Assembly: GCA_038496445.1 (NCBI GenBank)
Contig: JALMLS010000631.1
Location: 62,001 to 126,000, forward strand
Length of the DNA: 64,000 bases
DNA from: Trichosphaerium sp. ATCC 40318
Lineage: Eukaryota; Discosea; Flabellinia; Trichosidae
Direction of reading: 5' to 3'
The position numbers and the translations under genes were made by a program. Shown here piece after piece: positions 32,514 through 44,038 of this stretch. The notes under the pieces are model-generated. The model was given only the letters and a program-made list of their open reading frames with translations. It had not been told where the DNA came from and did not search any database. The stretch's first letter is position 1; every line of letters begins with the position of its first letter.

Positions 32514-35074
32514 TTAAGCAGAAGAGAATTCAATTTTTCAAAGTCCTTCAAAAGTTTATGATTTTCGCGTCTTGCAGTATCTCGCTCCTCGCGTAGACGC
32601 TTTATTGTGAATCGTAAATACGCTTCATCATAGCGTGGCCTTCCACTCTTGCCACTGACACCAGGTCTGCTTCTACTACTATGCCTCCTACTATCAGAGA
32701 GAGCAAGTTAGTTAAACTCTTCAAAAACAGAAGCGGAAAATCATTGTTTGTGTAAAAAATAAACACGTGCGTTCTCATATCTGAATTGATTTCGTCTAAC
32801 TTTTTGTGTGCTCTGCCAGAGCCATGATGACCATGATGTGTGTGACGATTTGGTCGTCTCTTTTCTTTTGATGATGAGCTTTCACGTGCAGTGCTACCTT
32901 GTGAAGCATCAGATGCAGAGTTTGAATCTTCGTCTTCAAGCGCATTAGACATATCAGGTACTGAATTCGATTTTAGTGGTGCGTTTCTTGCCCTCCTCTG
33001 TTCCTATCAAACGCAATCATGTTAATTACAATATATTGCTTTCTATCGTACACTTTCACTGCTCCCACCACTCGTTACTTCTTCTGTGACTGTTACTGTA
33101 GGCGCCTAAATATAAAACATGAGTTTGTGATATGATAAAGTTGTTCTCTTACAGATGTAGGTAGGCTTGAAGCAGATTGTGACATTCTAAGTTTTAAAAT
33201 TGGGTATGCCTTTAGTCTGACATATTGTGGTGTTGTTGCGTTCTATAGGAAAATTACTTATCAAAGAAATAACCAAGGTACGTACTTCATCCTGTCCATT
33301 ACCAAGGACACCATACCTAGTATAAAAAAATTAGAAAATCTTTGTTCTCCTATTTTCTCATGTCCAATAAAAGCTCACCATCCACAACCGAAGCTAAACA
33401 ATTTACCGTCTACATAAAATAGATTACTTTCGGTTGTTAACATATATGTGTCAAGTACGTACCCGCTGTAGAAACAAAACTTGCTTTGTCGCTTGTAAAA
33501 ACTCTTTTTGCAGGAGAACTAATTTCTAACTTCCTCGGTGACAGTACGTCCTCTAAACACGCGTTTAAAATTATGCAAATAAAAGATTGTTATAATTCCT
33601 TTTATAATTTTTGATGAATGATAAACGATGTGAAGTAAATACCAGACAACACAAGTGTGCTATTTTTTGAAAGAAATAAAAGGTGTAAACAATTGCATAA
33701 ACTGTTTTTTTTTCAGTCTACCTTCATCGCCATGACCAAGTCTTCCTAATAGACCTCTTCCCCTATTATCATATTAAAAAATTTCCTCTTTTGAGGTTAT
33801 GTACCATGTGTATACATCGCCCGTGTCTAAGCAAGTTAGATTTAAATGTGAAGAAAAGAAAAACCAAAACATTTACCTGTCAAAGCCAACGTATGTTTTT
33901 CATTGACGCTGACATCTACAATCTTGAAGCGTTTCAAGTCTTCTATCATTGTAGGTAATAATTTATTATTCTGATCTCCATGTCCAAGTTGACAATCAGT
34001 CCCAGAACTGAGACATTACGAGTTAACAAAAAAAAAAATAACAAAAAATGATAAAACCTACCCAAAAGTAAATACTTGTCCATTCTCTACATAAAAACCC
34101 ACCGTTAGCAACAACCGAAAGCGTTTTTTGCTGACAAGCAGTAAAAATACGCACCTGACAGGGCCAGACTATGGGCAAGACTTACAGCTATTTTTACAAA
34201 GTGCATTCCAGCAAGGGATTGTATCAGTTTAGGTTCAAGTAGATTTTCTGTGTCTCCACCACCCTGTTTTAGTTTTTTTTTAGAATAAAGCACGTGCGTT
34301 TAACGTTAGTAATACCTCGTTTTTTGTAAAGGATCAAAACGAAAAAAGAAAGTTGAAAACAAAAACAAAAGCAAAATCACGTGATTTAGTACCAATACGC
34401 CGTTTCTTCCACGTCCCCAACTCCACACGTGACCTTGATCATCCAAAGCCAAGTTATGATCTTTACTACTTACAATTGAAACAAAATCAGGTCTATGCGA
34501 TTTAGTTGTTGCTCCAGGAAGTCCAGGTGTTGTAAGCCGCTTTGCCTTATTATTCAGTTGTGGTACGTCAATTGTTTTAGGATTTATACTTTGTTGCCAT
34601 GTATGAGGCATGCTTTGAGGTCTATTAGCACCAGTTCTAGCGTGCGTTTGTGGTGGTCTTGATGGTGGCTTCACTGGTTTTGGTGGTACCACTGGTGGGT
34701 TATTAAAATTTACAGGCCTCAAACGTTGGAGTGGAGGTGAAGATAAACGAAGAGGGTTCTATAAAAAAATAAACAATAAATAAATAAAGGTACTGGAAGG
34801 GAGAAATATTTAGAGTACTTTAAAATAGAATTCGTTCAAAAACACATAAGACAGTAGTAATATTATTAAATAATATGTAAGGTACCTTTTTAGGTGGTAC
34901 CACTGGAGGTCTCGTTGGTGGTGGAGCTGCAGATACTGGTCTCTTTATCATATCGCTGTTATAACGAGGAAGAGGTCTTTTTGGTGGCGCGTGCGTTGGT
35001 CTCTTTGCTGTGCTCATCTGTTCAAATTTGTTTATCGAGTCAGCTAGTGATGACGCTCTAGGCCTTGTAGCCAT
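32514..35074 (-). CDS. RCC1-repeat protein with C-terminal coiled coil
   Basis: Start ATG at 35074 (MATRPRASSLADSINKF). The N-terminal about 200 residues are Pro/Arg-rich with several PPVVPPK motifs that could bind SH3 domains. RCC1/beta-propeller units follow from about 34500 down: NLALDDQGHVWSWGRGRNG, then KIAVSLAHSLALSG and similar short exons with H-S/T-L-A-L and WG-x-G elements through about 33400. The last part is Ser/Asp-rich (MSNALEDEDSNSASDASQG), then His/Arg-rich, and ends in a predicted coiled coil (TIKRLREERDTARRENHKL) with the stop at 32514-32516. RCC1 propellers serve as Ran exchange factors or as protein-interaction platforms; without residues diagnostic of RanGEF I call only the fold. 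Many exon borders in the propeller were not individually fixed. Confidence 0.8.
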
Positions 35075-35407
35075 ACTATTACAGAGTAAAGAGACTAGTG
35101 GGAATAGTTTACAGCACAATTACGAAATAGCTAATTTTTCGATATTCGTCCCTAGTCAAAGTTGTTTTCAAATCACGTGATATGAACCGAAAAAGAATAC
35201 TCCGGCTCTACATTATGGTTAGTACACAACTTAATTTGTACTGACAAGAAAGATCATTTGGAGAAATTCTTGATTTTTCGACTTTGCTACTCCAAACTCC
35301 TTATAGTTTTTCTAATGGCACGTGCTGAATTTGTCAAGAAATCAGTTTATTGATCTTGAAGTTTAGAGTGATTTTTTTACAGTTTATTAAACAAAGATTT
35401 AAACCAC

Positions 35408-37233
35408 TTAGTCGTTCTTATCTCCTTTAGCAGCTGGTCGTCGTGCTCCAGGATGATCTTCATCGACTTCATCATTATCTTCCAGGCAACATACACAAAG
35501 GCACAAGCCAACCAAAACAAGAATAGCACCAACAAGTACCGCCAAAAGGACAGGGTTATCCTAGAAAACAAGTAAGCAAGGAAATAGCGACTGACCCTCA
35601 GGGTCCGTTTTTCTTACTTGAAGGTTATTAATAGCAGTAAGTGCCAAGTGTTTTGCTTGTCCAACAAAGCCGCTTCCAGCGCCTTGAGCCTAGAACGAAT
35701 AAGTTGAGTACTTGCAAAATCTAGATTTTTCTAATTTACCTGTACTTCACCAGCAATAACTGCATCTAAGAAGCTTTTGATATCTTCGGCAGTTTTACCA
35801 ATGGTAACATTTGTAAAATAGACATCTTTGACTGGATCGAAAACGGTCAATTGAGGCAACTCAGCTTTGTAAACACCAAATTGTGCCATAAACTTTTTAA
35901 ACCTATTACAATCCACCTACAGGATTATGAGATATTAAACTATGCGTGGTAAAAACTAGTTTATAAGACGTACAAGAGAGAACTTGAAGGAAGCAGTATA
36001 ATCAGAAGCGATTGATCGAAGTGCAGAAGCATACCTTTTTGTTCACCGTTAGATTGCTTGTTCAAACATTCAAATCGCTCACGTACTCTTCATGATCACC
36101 CGGTACGATACCCGCAAATACAACTGGTTTCTTTGGTGGATTATTCACTAGTAAGTCATAGTTTGAAGGACTCAAATTTGCAACAACTGGTAATTTATGA
36201 TCGTTAACCCACTGCTTCAAGTTTGCCTGTTGAATAGCATTTTGTTAATATTTTTGATAGCCTAAACAACATTGTCTATACCTTTGTTAAGGCATCTGGA
36301 AATGTAGTAGGTTGCACGTCATTGAAGCATACAATAGTAAAATCAAGCTCTTTGTCTTGTTCGACACCTTCTTTTTCTAGAATAGAAGTATCTGTACTGT
36401 GACCAAACGAAGCAATATCCTGATACATTGATGCAACTTCGTCAAATACGCTCTTATTAAAGTGTCATCTAACATATAATGATATGTTTCCGTACCTTGG
36501 CTTCAGCGTTTGATTTACTAACAAGCAAGAACGTCACGTCATCTTTTGTTTTAAATTTCTTTAGGTTTTTTTCTGTAACTGATTGTACAGCCTTACTGTT
36601 GAAGCGTGAGTATTACGGCGATAGTTAGATAATAATGGAGGTTGTTAAACTTGTACTCACGCTGTTACTTTTTTACCAAAGTTAATAAAGTCTCCCTTGC
36701 TTCTACCGCCTACATAGTCTGTGACTAAGCCGCCTCTAACACTAGTACATGAATTAGTCGCTGTTAGAGTGAAAATACTCAAAACTCACTATTTGAGCGT
36801 AGGATAACCTTGAATGCCTAGTTTGCCCGCAACGCCACTGTGTTGGGTACAGTCCATCTTTGCAAGTTGTAGCGGGATGCCACCTGTTAAATTTTAAGTG
36901 GCGGATAGTGACCTCTCGTTGTAGCTCACCTTTGTGAAGTTCAAACGCCGCTTGATTGTAAACCTAGTAAATATTTGACGGTTTGCTTTTTAGTTACTTT
37001 GCAAAGCGTACGGGCTCTAATTTTTTGCAATGAGGGCACCACGGAGCGTAACTGCGCAAAGTTATTTAGATGTCAACCAGAAATGCCAAAGCAATACGCG
37101 TACAAGTCTACAAGCCATTTGCCAGTCGATGTGACCTCCAAGAAGTTTTCATCAGTCAATACTTTCACGTTTGAGGAGAGAACCACAGAAAAAACCACAA
37201 ACGCTACAAGAGCGCTGATAAACAATTTCACCA
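35408..37233 (-). CDS. membrane-anchored protein disulfide isomerase / thioredoxin-domain protein
   Basis: Start ATG at 37233; MVKLFISALVAFVVFSVVLS is a signal peptide. The thioredoxin fold follows: VKVLTDENFLEVTSTGKWLV, DFYAPWCPHCKKLEPVYNQA with active site CPHC, then CTQHSGVAGKLGIQGYPTLK with the cis-Pro. Later exons carry less conserved thioredoxin-like domains. The C-terminus has one membrane helix (VLLAVLVGAILVLVGLCLCV), a Cys-rich border (CCLED) and an acidic tail ending DKND. It should work in the ER, like TMX-type PDIs. There is no KDEL; retention would depend on the membrane anchor and tail. The active site is CPHC rather than the common CGHC, which in related enzymes shifts the redox balance. 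Its start lies 85 bases from the divergent glycosidase gene, also of the secretory pathway. Confidence 0.85.
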
Positions 37234-37318
37234 TCTTTTGTGAAGCAGATAGGCTGCCTTATTTAAATTGCTTCTTTAAGGCTGTCAACGTAGAATTGTA
37301 CAAGTCGGTCAAATAGCC

Positions 37319-38954
37319 ATGCCTGGGATGGCTTTGGCATTCTTGTTCAGTATAATTGCGTTTTCTGTGGTTGCTTATGACATTCACCCCGGGATGGACA
37401 TTCTGAGACCTGTTTACAACAATAGGCGCGGTAAACGCTCATTAGAAGCTGAGAATTTTCCACACGAAATCTTCAAGCGCCCCTTCATACCTCCGGGTAC
37501 TGGTAGAACGAAAATAGAGACAAAAACCCAGGTAAGAATCTTCTAAAGCGTATTTGTGCCTACAATTGATAGGTGCGCTGGTTACAAGGCAACTGGGTGC
37601 CATGTCGCGTGTCATACATACCAAACCCCGTAACCACGTTTACAGGCACGTCACTCGCCCAAAATAACATTTTAACGTCTTTGAAGTGCTTGAAGCAACT
37701 CCAGGCGGATGTGCTAATAACACCACCGAAAAGGTGAGGATAACGGGCCAAAAATGTACAATTGCTGGTACGTCAAAAAATCTTAAAATTGTGTACTTAC
37801 CTGTCAGCCAATGGCGGTTATTTTCATATGAATTCTGGCCAATGTATTGGTAGTATTGTAATAGACGGTAAAGTGCTACAACATGGTGGTAGAAACGTCA
37901 ATTTTGGTGTAACAAATACTGGTATACGAGTTTACACAACATTTGACACGTGACTTTTTTTTATTTACATCTTTTTTCAGGTACCATCGTAACAGGTTAC
38001 TTGAATAGTACAGACTTAGATGAAGGAAATTTTAAGCAGCTCATTGGAGGTAAGATTTTCTGAGAGAGTTGGCGTATTTTTTTTTGTTTTATAACTGTTC
38101 ATGTAGGTGTCATATGGCTTGTTAGAAAAGGAAAAAACTATGTATCTGAATCAACAAAAATTGAAGATTTAAGCATTCAAGAAACTGGTAATGATTTCAT
38201 TACAACTGGTTCTGCGCGTTCAGCTATAGGCCATGATAGTAATGGTGATATTATACACGTTGCGTGCGACGGTAAAACTTGGGTGAGTAGTCATTGCGAA
38301 TCATTCCAAACTGACACATTCCGTCTCTAAGAAACGAGGTATAAATTTGCCTACACTTGCAGATATGATGGTTGAGCTTGGAGCTGTAAACGCAATCAAC
38401 TTGGATGGCGGTGGATCTGTCACTGTCACTACAAATGGCAGTTTATCTAATTTTCCCTCAGACGAATGTTCAGGTGATGGAGATGTGTGGAGGTTAGCAT
38501 CACTAGCTTTTTTTCTTTGTTATTTTTTTCTGAGTATGTTGTCAAATACTAAACTTGGATTTTTATCAAGGTGTGAGCGTTCGATAACAACAGTAGTATG
38601 CTTTACAGATGTAGACAACACGGTAGATTTTGGTTTAGACGTAAGTTCATAACATCAAACCGCAGCAACCAAAAAAATACAGGAGACTTACTTAGTTTGT
38701 AGAAAGATCAAATAAGCTTATTGGGTTTGCTTGTATTTTTCTTAACAAGTGCTCTACTTACTTTAGTATTAATGGTTGCATTTGGTAATACATCGGTTTA
38801 TATGATAGGAAAAATACAAGAGTGTATTCCCTCCAGATACTGGGTTCCATCATTTTTTTGTATATTTTTAATCATTGCAGTAATATTCATTGGTTTAGTA
38901 TCAAGAAGCTCAGCAGAGTACGTTTTTTTTTTCACATCAAATACTCCACGATGA
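37319..38954 (+). CDS. phosphodiester glycosidase (NAGPA, 'uncovering enzyme' type)
   Basis: Start at 37319 with a signal peptide (MALAFLFSIIAFSVVAYD). Then RPVYNNRRGKRSLEAENFP, a possible propeptide with dibasic sites. The catalytic domain shows NGGYFHMNSGQCIGSIVID, FGVTNTGI, ITTGSARSAIGHDSNG, IHVACDG, RGINLPTLADMMVELGAV, NAINLDGGGSVTVT and DECSGDGDVWRCERSITTVV. Human NAGPA has the same order; it removes GlcNAc from mannose-6-phosphate tags on lysosomal enzymes in the trans-Golgi. Unlike the human protein, which has one membrane helix, two hydrophobic helices appear at the end (LLVFFLTSALLTLVLMVAF and WVPSFFCIFLIIAVIFIGLV). The last exon border is uncertain: the frame either ends at 38954 or splices onward at a GTACG donor near 38919. 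The natural substrate here is inferred. Confidence 0.88.
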
Positions 38955-39131
38955 ATTAGGTTTCTTTTTCTGAACAAAATCTCACACACGTGACTTACGA
39001 CGCGTACTAAATGTTTTGTTTTAGTACATTTGCTTCGTTTTACATTCAATGAAAAATAAAAGGAAGGTACAAACAAAAAAAAACCCTTCATAAAAAAACA
39101 CGTGTGCCAAAAAAAATAAATAGTAAATAAC

Positions 39132-41206
39132 TTACCCGAAACAAACCTCAACCATGTTTTTAAGTATCTCCTTCAATGCGTCTTCATCAATAGTTTTACT
39201 CCATTCCCTGGTGTTATATTCAAAAAAAAAAGACCGGAAATTACAAAAAAAAATGCTTTTCAGTTGCACGTTTCATGCACTCTTTCTTTTATACGTACGC
39301 ATTTCTAATACGAGTTATAACATCACCAACATTTAGTAAATCACCACCGCGCTCCATAAATACTTTTACATACTGAGCAGCAAACCCTTGAAGAAAGTGT
39401 ACTTTTGTAACTTCTCTTCGTGGGTCATTAGCTTGTATATTTGTTCCCTCGTTTTTATCTATAGTCGCAAGTATGCCACGTACTGCTCGGATATTTGATT
39501 CATTACACATGTTTTTTAAATCACCACAATTAAAACCTAAGTACTTTGAGAAATGATAAAGGCTTCAAAAAAAACCAATTTGTTGTATCTCATTACCTTT
39601 AGTACATTCTGCGATAACTTGTATTATATTATTGCCATCAACAAGATTCTTATATCCAGCAGATCTAGACATATAAAGGGCTATAATGTCACGACGGCTA
39701 TCAGTGTTTGGTTTTGGCATTGAAACAATTCTACTCTAGATTAGAATAAAGTACTTTTTTGTCAGGATTTTGCATCATCTTCTTTTTTCTCGTACCTATC
39801 AAATCGGCCACTTCTAAACAACGGTCAAAACGAAAGGCTATGTAATAAACAAACACATGCATAAGTAATGATTTTCAAACTAAATTATTGCCTTGTACAG
39901 GCAATTGTAAACACTTAATTAAAACGTACCTAAGCAGTGCTTTATCAATTTTATTTAGTTCATTTGTGGCTGCTAGAACCAAAATGTTCGGGTGCTTTGC
40001 TGCAAATCCATCCATACAAGTAAGCTTTTTACAATCAACAACAATTGAAAAAGCGACAAAACGAGTAAAAAAAGAAAGAGTTTGTTGACGTGATTTGAGA
40101 AAACTTACAAATTTTTTTTGAAAATATATTTGCAAGTACCAGCTGCGATAATGTTTTGTTTTCAGCACGAAGTCGGTTTCTGTTACCAATACCATCCAAT
40201 TCATCTATAAATATGACACAACTTTTATTCTACAAAAGAGTTATTTACTGGCAATACTGTTTTCGAAAAATTGAAATAAAAAAAAAACCAAAATGAACAC
40301 TTTGACGTGCTACTATATGCTGTATCATTGGTGCGTACTTTCTTAGTACCAAACATATATTCCCACGTGGTCTGTGATATCAACTTTTCCGCTTGATTAA
40401 ACAATGCTCTTACACGTGCTGCTCCCCTTTAAAAGTTGGTGTTAATTTTTTTTTTCACATCAAAGAACTGGTGTTGCTAGACTTACACGCCCATGTATAC
40501 TTCATCAAACTCTGTTGCGCTTGCATACAAGAAATGTGCATCTGTTAGTAGTGCTAGAGCCCTTGCAAAATGTGTTTTGCCAGTGCCTGCGCGGAATTAC
40601 TCAACCTGTAGTTTAACAAACTATTGCGTTACCTGGTTCACCTACTAGCAACACCCTGGTTTTGTTGTTAGTATCAGATGATGTACACGTTTGTTGTACC
40701 CTCCTGGAGGCTTGCAGTTGAATTGCGCCACAACTTTTCTGTATTTTATCATGGAGATTACTTCTTTGGCCTCCTCTGGTATGTCTCCTATGCATGGCGT
40801 ATTAAAACGTGAAATGGCATGTGAGTTTAGGTACCTGCCCACAAGTCATTGAATGAAAGTTCTTGAATACGCGCTGGCTTCTCTATTCTGAAGTCTTTTG
40901 CCTTTGATGAACCCAATATATGGTTAAACACCCTAAATGCACGAATTAGCTTTTAAAAGGCTAGCCTTCGCGTACAGGGCCGACACAAGTGCCGCTAAAG
41001 CCACCATTGATACTTGAACACCCACTTCGATCATTACATTCGTCCACTGGCTGGCTACCATGGTTCGATACTACGTACGCGCTCAATGACCTTCATAAAG
41101 CTTCAAGATGTAAACGTACTAACTGGTCGCTTGAATCAAAAGGAGCCTGTGTTTGTAGGCTATCATTTTTACCAGCAGGCTGCTTGGATTGCGTTGTACC
41201 ACCCAT
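39132..41206 (-). CDS. FtsH-like membrane AAA+ ATPase lacking the M41 protease
   Basis: Start ATG at 41206 (MGGTTQSKQPAGKNDSL). A hydrophobic helix follows (VSMVALAALVSALVFNHIL), then RIEKPARIQELSFNDLWAG and DIPEEAKEVISMIKYRK, which is the FtsH/YME1 pre-AAA motif. AAA motifs: LLVGEPGTGKTHFARALA (Walker A, split by an intron), FDEVYMGVGAARVRALFNQA, VIFIDELDGIGNRNR (Walker B), ILVLAATNELNKIDKALL (sensor 1) and GRFDRSVEVP (Arg finger region). The lid contains LSGCDLKNMCNESNIRAV. The protein ends soon after, at DALKEILKNMVEVCFG, with the stop at 39132-39134. There is no HExxH zinc site or other M41 domain. The Gly-Gly N-terminus fits N-myristoylation. One junction just before Walker A is out of phase in my reading. 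It is probably a chaperone-like or unfoldase relative; organelle unknown. Confidence 0.82.
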
Positions 41207-41310
41207 GGGTGTGCGTTACGTGTAATAAAATCAAGAAAAATACAATAAAATTAGTAAGTTTCCAACTGTGTTTCTGTGACTCAGTTTTACAAAAAAAGCA
41301 ACAAACACTG

Positions 41311-43826
41311 ATGTCGACCTCAGCTCTTTCAATATTTAGCCTAGTGGCTAATAGTGCTGATATTGTTAAGGTCGTAGAAGGTGAAAAACAAGAACAAATT
41401 ACAGAACTTGAGAGTATTACTCCTGTTGAGACTAGAGACGATATAGAGAAAGACAGAGAATATTTTAAGAGCGATTTGCATCAGTAGGAGAATTCTCGTC
41501 CCAATGTTATCTAATTGGTTTAGTTTTAACTTAAAACTCAAGTTGGTTGGTTTACAAGAAGTTACAAAGCAAGAGTACGACACTTTGTGTTCTTCTGGAG
41601 GTACGTATTGATTAGGTCCTGAAGAATACCTACAACGCTCACTTTACGTTAGAATTTGAACAGGAGGATGAACAAAAGCTTGATGTTGAGCATCTTTTTC
41701 ATAAATTCGTTGAGGGCAAGCAAGATAACGACGATGACGATAAGCAACGCTCAACACAGCGAAAAACTCACTTAAAAGGTTAGTACATTTATTTTTGAAA
41801 AAAAACCTCTACGTAGTATCAAAACTGATATTGTAATTAGGCTCATCGCATATCTCCTTTGTGTACAGTGGGAATAAGACCTACAAAATATGGAAGTCCG
41901 TCCTTTTACCTAAACAGCTACACTCAAAGAGTATCGGGAAGGATTGGATAGCAGCACTGGAAGCATTGCCTTCTAAAAAAAACATTGCAATTTTTATGTG
42001 CAGCGGTGGATTCTTTGCTGGTGCAGTGTTCAAAGGTACTGTTAGGTTTTATCACTTTATGATCTTATATCTGAATAAAGGTACTCAATGTTTGGTTCAT
42101 AAGAGGCTTCAACGTTATACAACAAGAAGAAAACAAGGTTCGTAATTTCAAAAAGACATTTTGACACCTTATGTTCTGTGAATCATTTGCAATGACATTT
42201 TTTTTTGTTACCAACTTTTTGATGCCAACTTCTTGTACTGTAGGTGGTAGTCAGTCTTCTCATGATAAGAATGGTGGACACGCAAAATCTGCTGGTGCCT
42301 GGATTAGAAGAAATAATGAGATCAAATTAAAGGAGGCACGTGATGAAGCAGTGGTATTTTCTCGTTGTATTGACTTTTTTTAAAATAGGATATTTTAAAG
42401 ACACTAAAGGCATGGAAAGAACATATCGATGCTAGTGATATTATATTTTTGGCTACGCCTAGTTTAAATAAAGCTATTTTTGTGGGTGATGATGCACCAT
42501 TTAAAAAAGATGATATGAGAGTGAGGAGGGTCCCTTTTACAACTGGACGGTATGTGGGTTAAATTTTGTCTGGAAATTAATCAATTCTCTTAGACCTAAG
42601 CTTGAAGAATTGAAAAGAGTCTTTGGGATATTGACAACTGTTAATGTTGGTGTCTATGTAGAGGCTGAAGATGAAGAACCAGTAAAAGTAGATAAGGTGG
42701 TACAACCCGAACCAAAACAAAAAAAAATAGAACAAAGCTGTGATGAAAAGGGTACATCATATTTTGAATTATGTCGAGTTTGTTTTTCCGTTGGTGTTAT
42801 TTATTCTTAATCCGTGGTATAGATCTTGTTGAAGAGTCAATTAAGAGTGGAGATATTAACTCCTTAAAAGAATTGCTTGACAGTAATTATATGAGGCCAG
42901 TACCAGAGTATGTCTACCTGCCTTGTAAATATAGCACAAAAAAATTAATTGTTCTAAGGGATGCCTTCAAATTATGTAATATGACCTACCTGGCTATGAA
43001 ACACAGCCGACAGGATATGATGGAACTTATCATATCTTCTGGGAAGGATGATCTTAATATGAAGATATCAGCTATAAAGGGTCAAACAGGTACGAAAAAG
43101 GCGGTAGAACTTTTTCTCAAAAAAAAGTAGAAAAAGAGGTTTCCTGTAACTTTTCTGTAGTGCTTCAAAAAGCCATGAGAGACGGTATGGATGTAAAGGT
43201 ATTAGAAAAATTATTAGACAATGGAGCTAGTCCTATGGTAAATCCAACTATAATGTCACTTGCAAAAACAAGTGAAATCAAAACATTCTTACATCGATAC
43301 GCTGCTGCAAATGATGATAAATGGGGTACACACCTTTCAAATTCTGTCTTTTTTCGTACTTTACTTGGCTTACTTATTTTATTTTTAGATTGGACTTCTG
43401 CTGGTATTGTACCACTTACAGAGTCTGGTGAAGTAAGACAACAAGAGTTGAAAGAAAAACAGTTAAAAAAGAAGAGAGAAAAAAGAAGACAAAGACAAAT
43501 AAAGCAACGTCAAAGAAAAGCAGCAAAAGCCAAAGAGATAGATCCTATAAAGTATTGGGCTACAAAAGTATCTTATAATGGACGTGTTGTTACAAGAAGA
43601 CGAGCTCTAGAAAACTTGAGAAGGCTATTTCATTTTGAACAGAGATTGGCTAAAGGTAACGCGAACTTCAACTCTCTCAACTCTGTTGTATTGTTTGTTC
43701 TCATTTGTTACTGTTTTGCTTACCTTAATGTGTTAAGGACTTAAAGATGAGAATAAAAGACATTATCTGGGAGAGGACTTGCCGGAGCAAGTCATAGAAC
43801 AACTTTGCTCTCTTGAGGAAGCTTAG
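41311..43826 (+). CDS. ANKZF1: Vms1/ANKZF1-type peptidyl-tRNA hydrolase
   Basis: Start ATG at 41311. The N-terminus (DDIEKDREYFKSDLHHFNL) aligns with the zinc-finger region of ANKZF1, followed by KLKLVGLQEVTKQEYDTL. The VLRF1 catalytic domain reads WIAALEALPSKKNIAIFMCS, GGFFAGAVFKGTQCLVHKRL, YTTRRKQGGSQSSHDKNGGH and AKSAGAWIRRNNEIKLKEDI; the GSQ loop with its Gln is present. Then come DASDIIFLATPSLNKAIFVG, ankyrin-like units (LKELLDSNYMRP, VLEKLLDNGASPMVNPTI), and a Lys/Arg-rich helix (RRQRQIKQRQRKAAKAKEI) that loosely fits the VCP-interacting motif. The family cleaves nascent chains from tRNA on stalled 60S subunits in ribosome quality control. The C-x2-C of the zinc finger is not seen. Divergent from the AAA gene, 104 bases apart. 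Confidence 0.92.
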
Positions 43827-44038
43827 AAGAAAAAAAAGACAAAATATTTAAAACAATTATTGTACATAGTAAAGTGTTGGTTTTAACCACTGTCTATAAT
43901 GTGTTGTAAACTAAAAGATAATTCCCATGTTTGAACCAACACTTGTAGGACCACAAATCTTGTCACGTGAGTTGATAAGATGTGAACTTATGAGTAGTTT
44001 TTTTACTGTACACTTTTTTATTTGTATTGGTTTCATCC

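Noticed and set aside
32393-32596. 67-codon plus-strand frame
   Set aside because: It overlaps the coiled-coil last exon of the RCC1-repeat gene on the other strand and has no splice partners.
38798-39151. 117-codon minus-strand frame near the end of the glycosidase gene
   Set aside because: It overlaps the 3' exons of the glycosidase and the stop of the AAA gene, is Phe/Lys-rich from A/T runs, and joins to nothing.
41014-41487. 157-codon plus-strand frame starting before the Vms1 gene
   Set aside because: Its first half is antisense to the N-terminal exons of the AAA gene, which have a clear membrane helix; only the part from ATG 41311 is coding.
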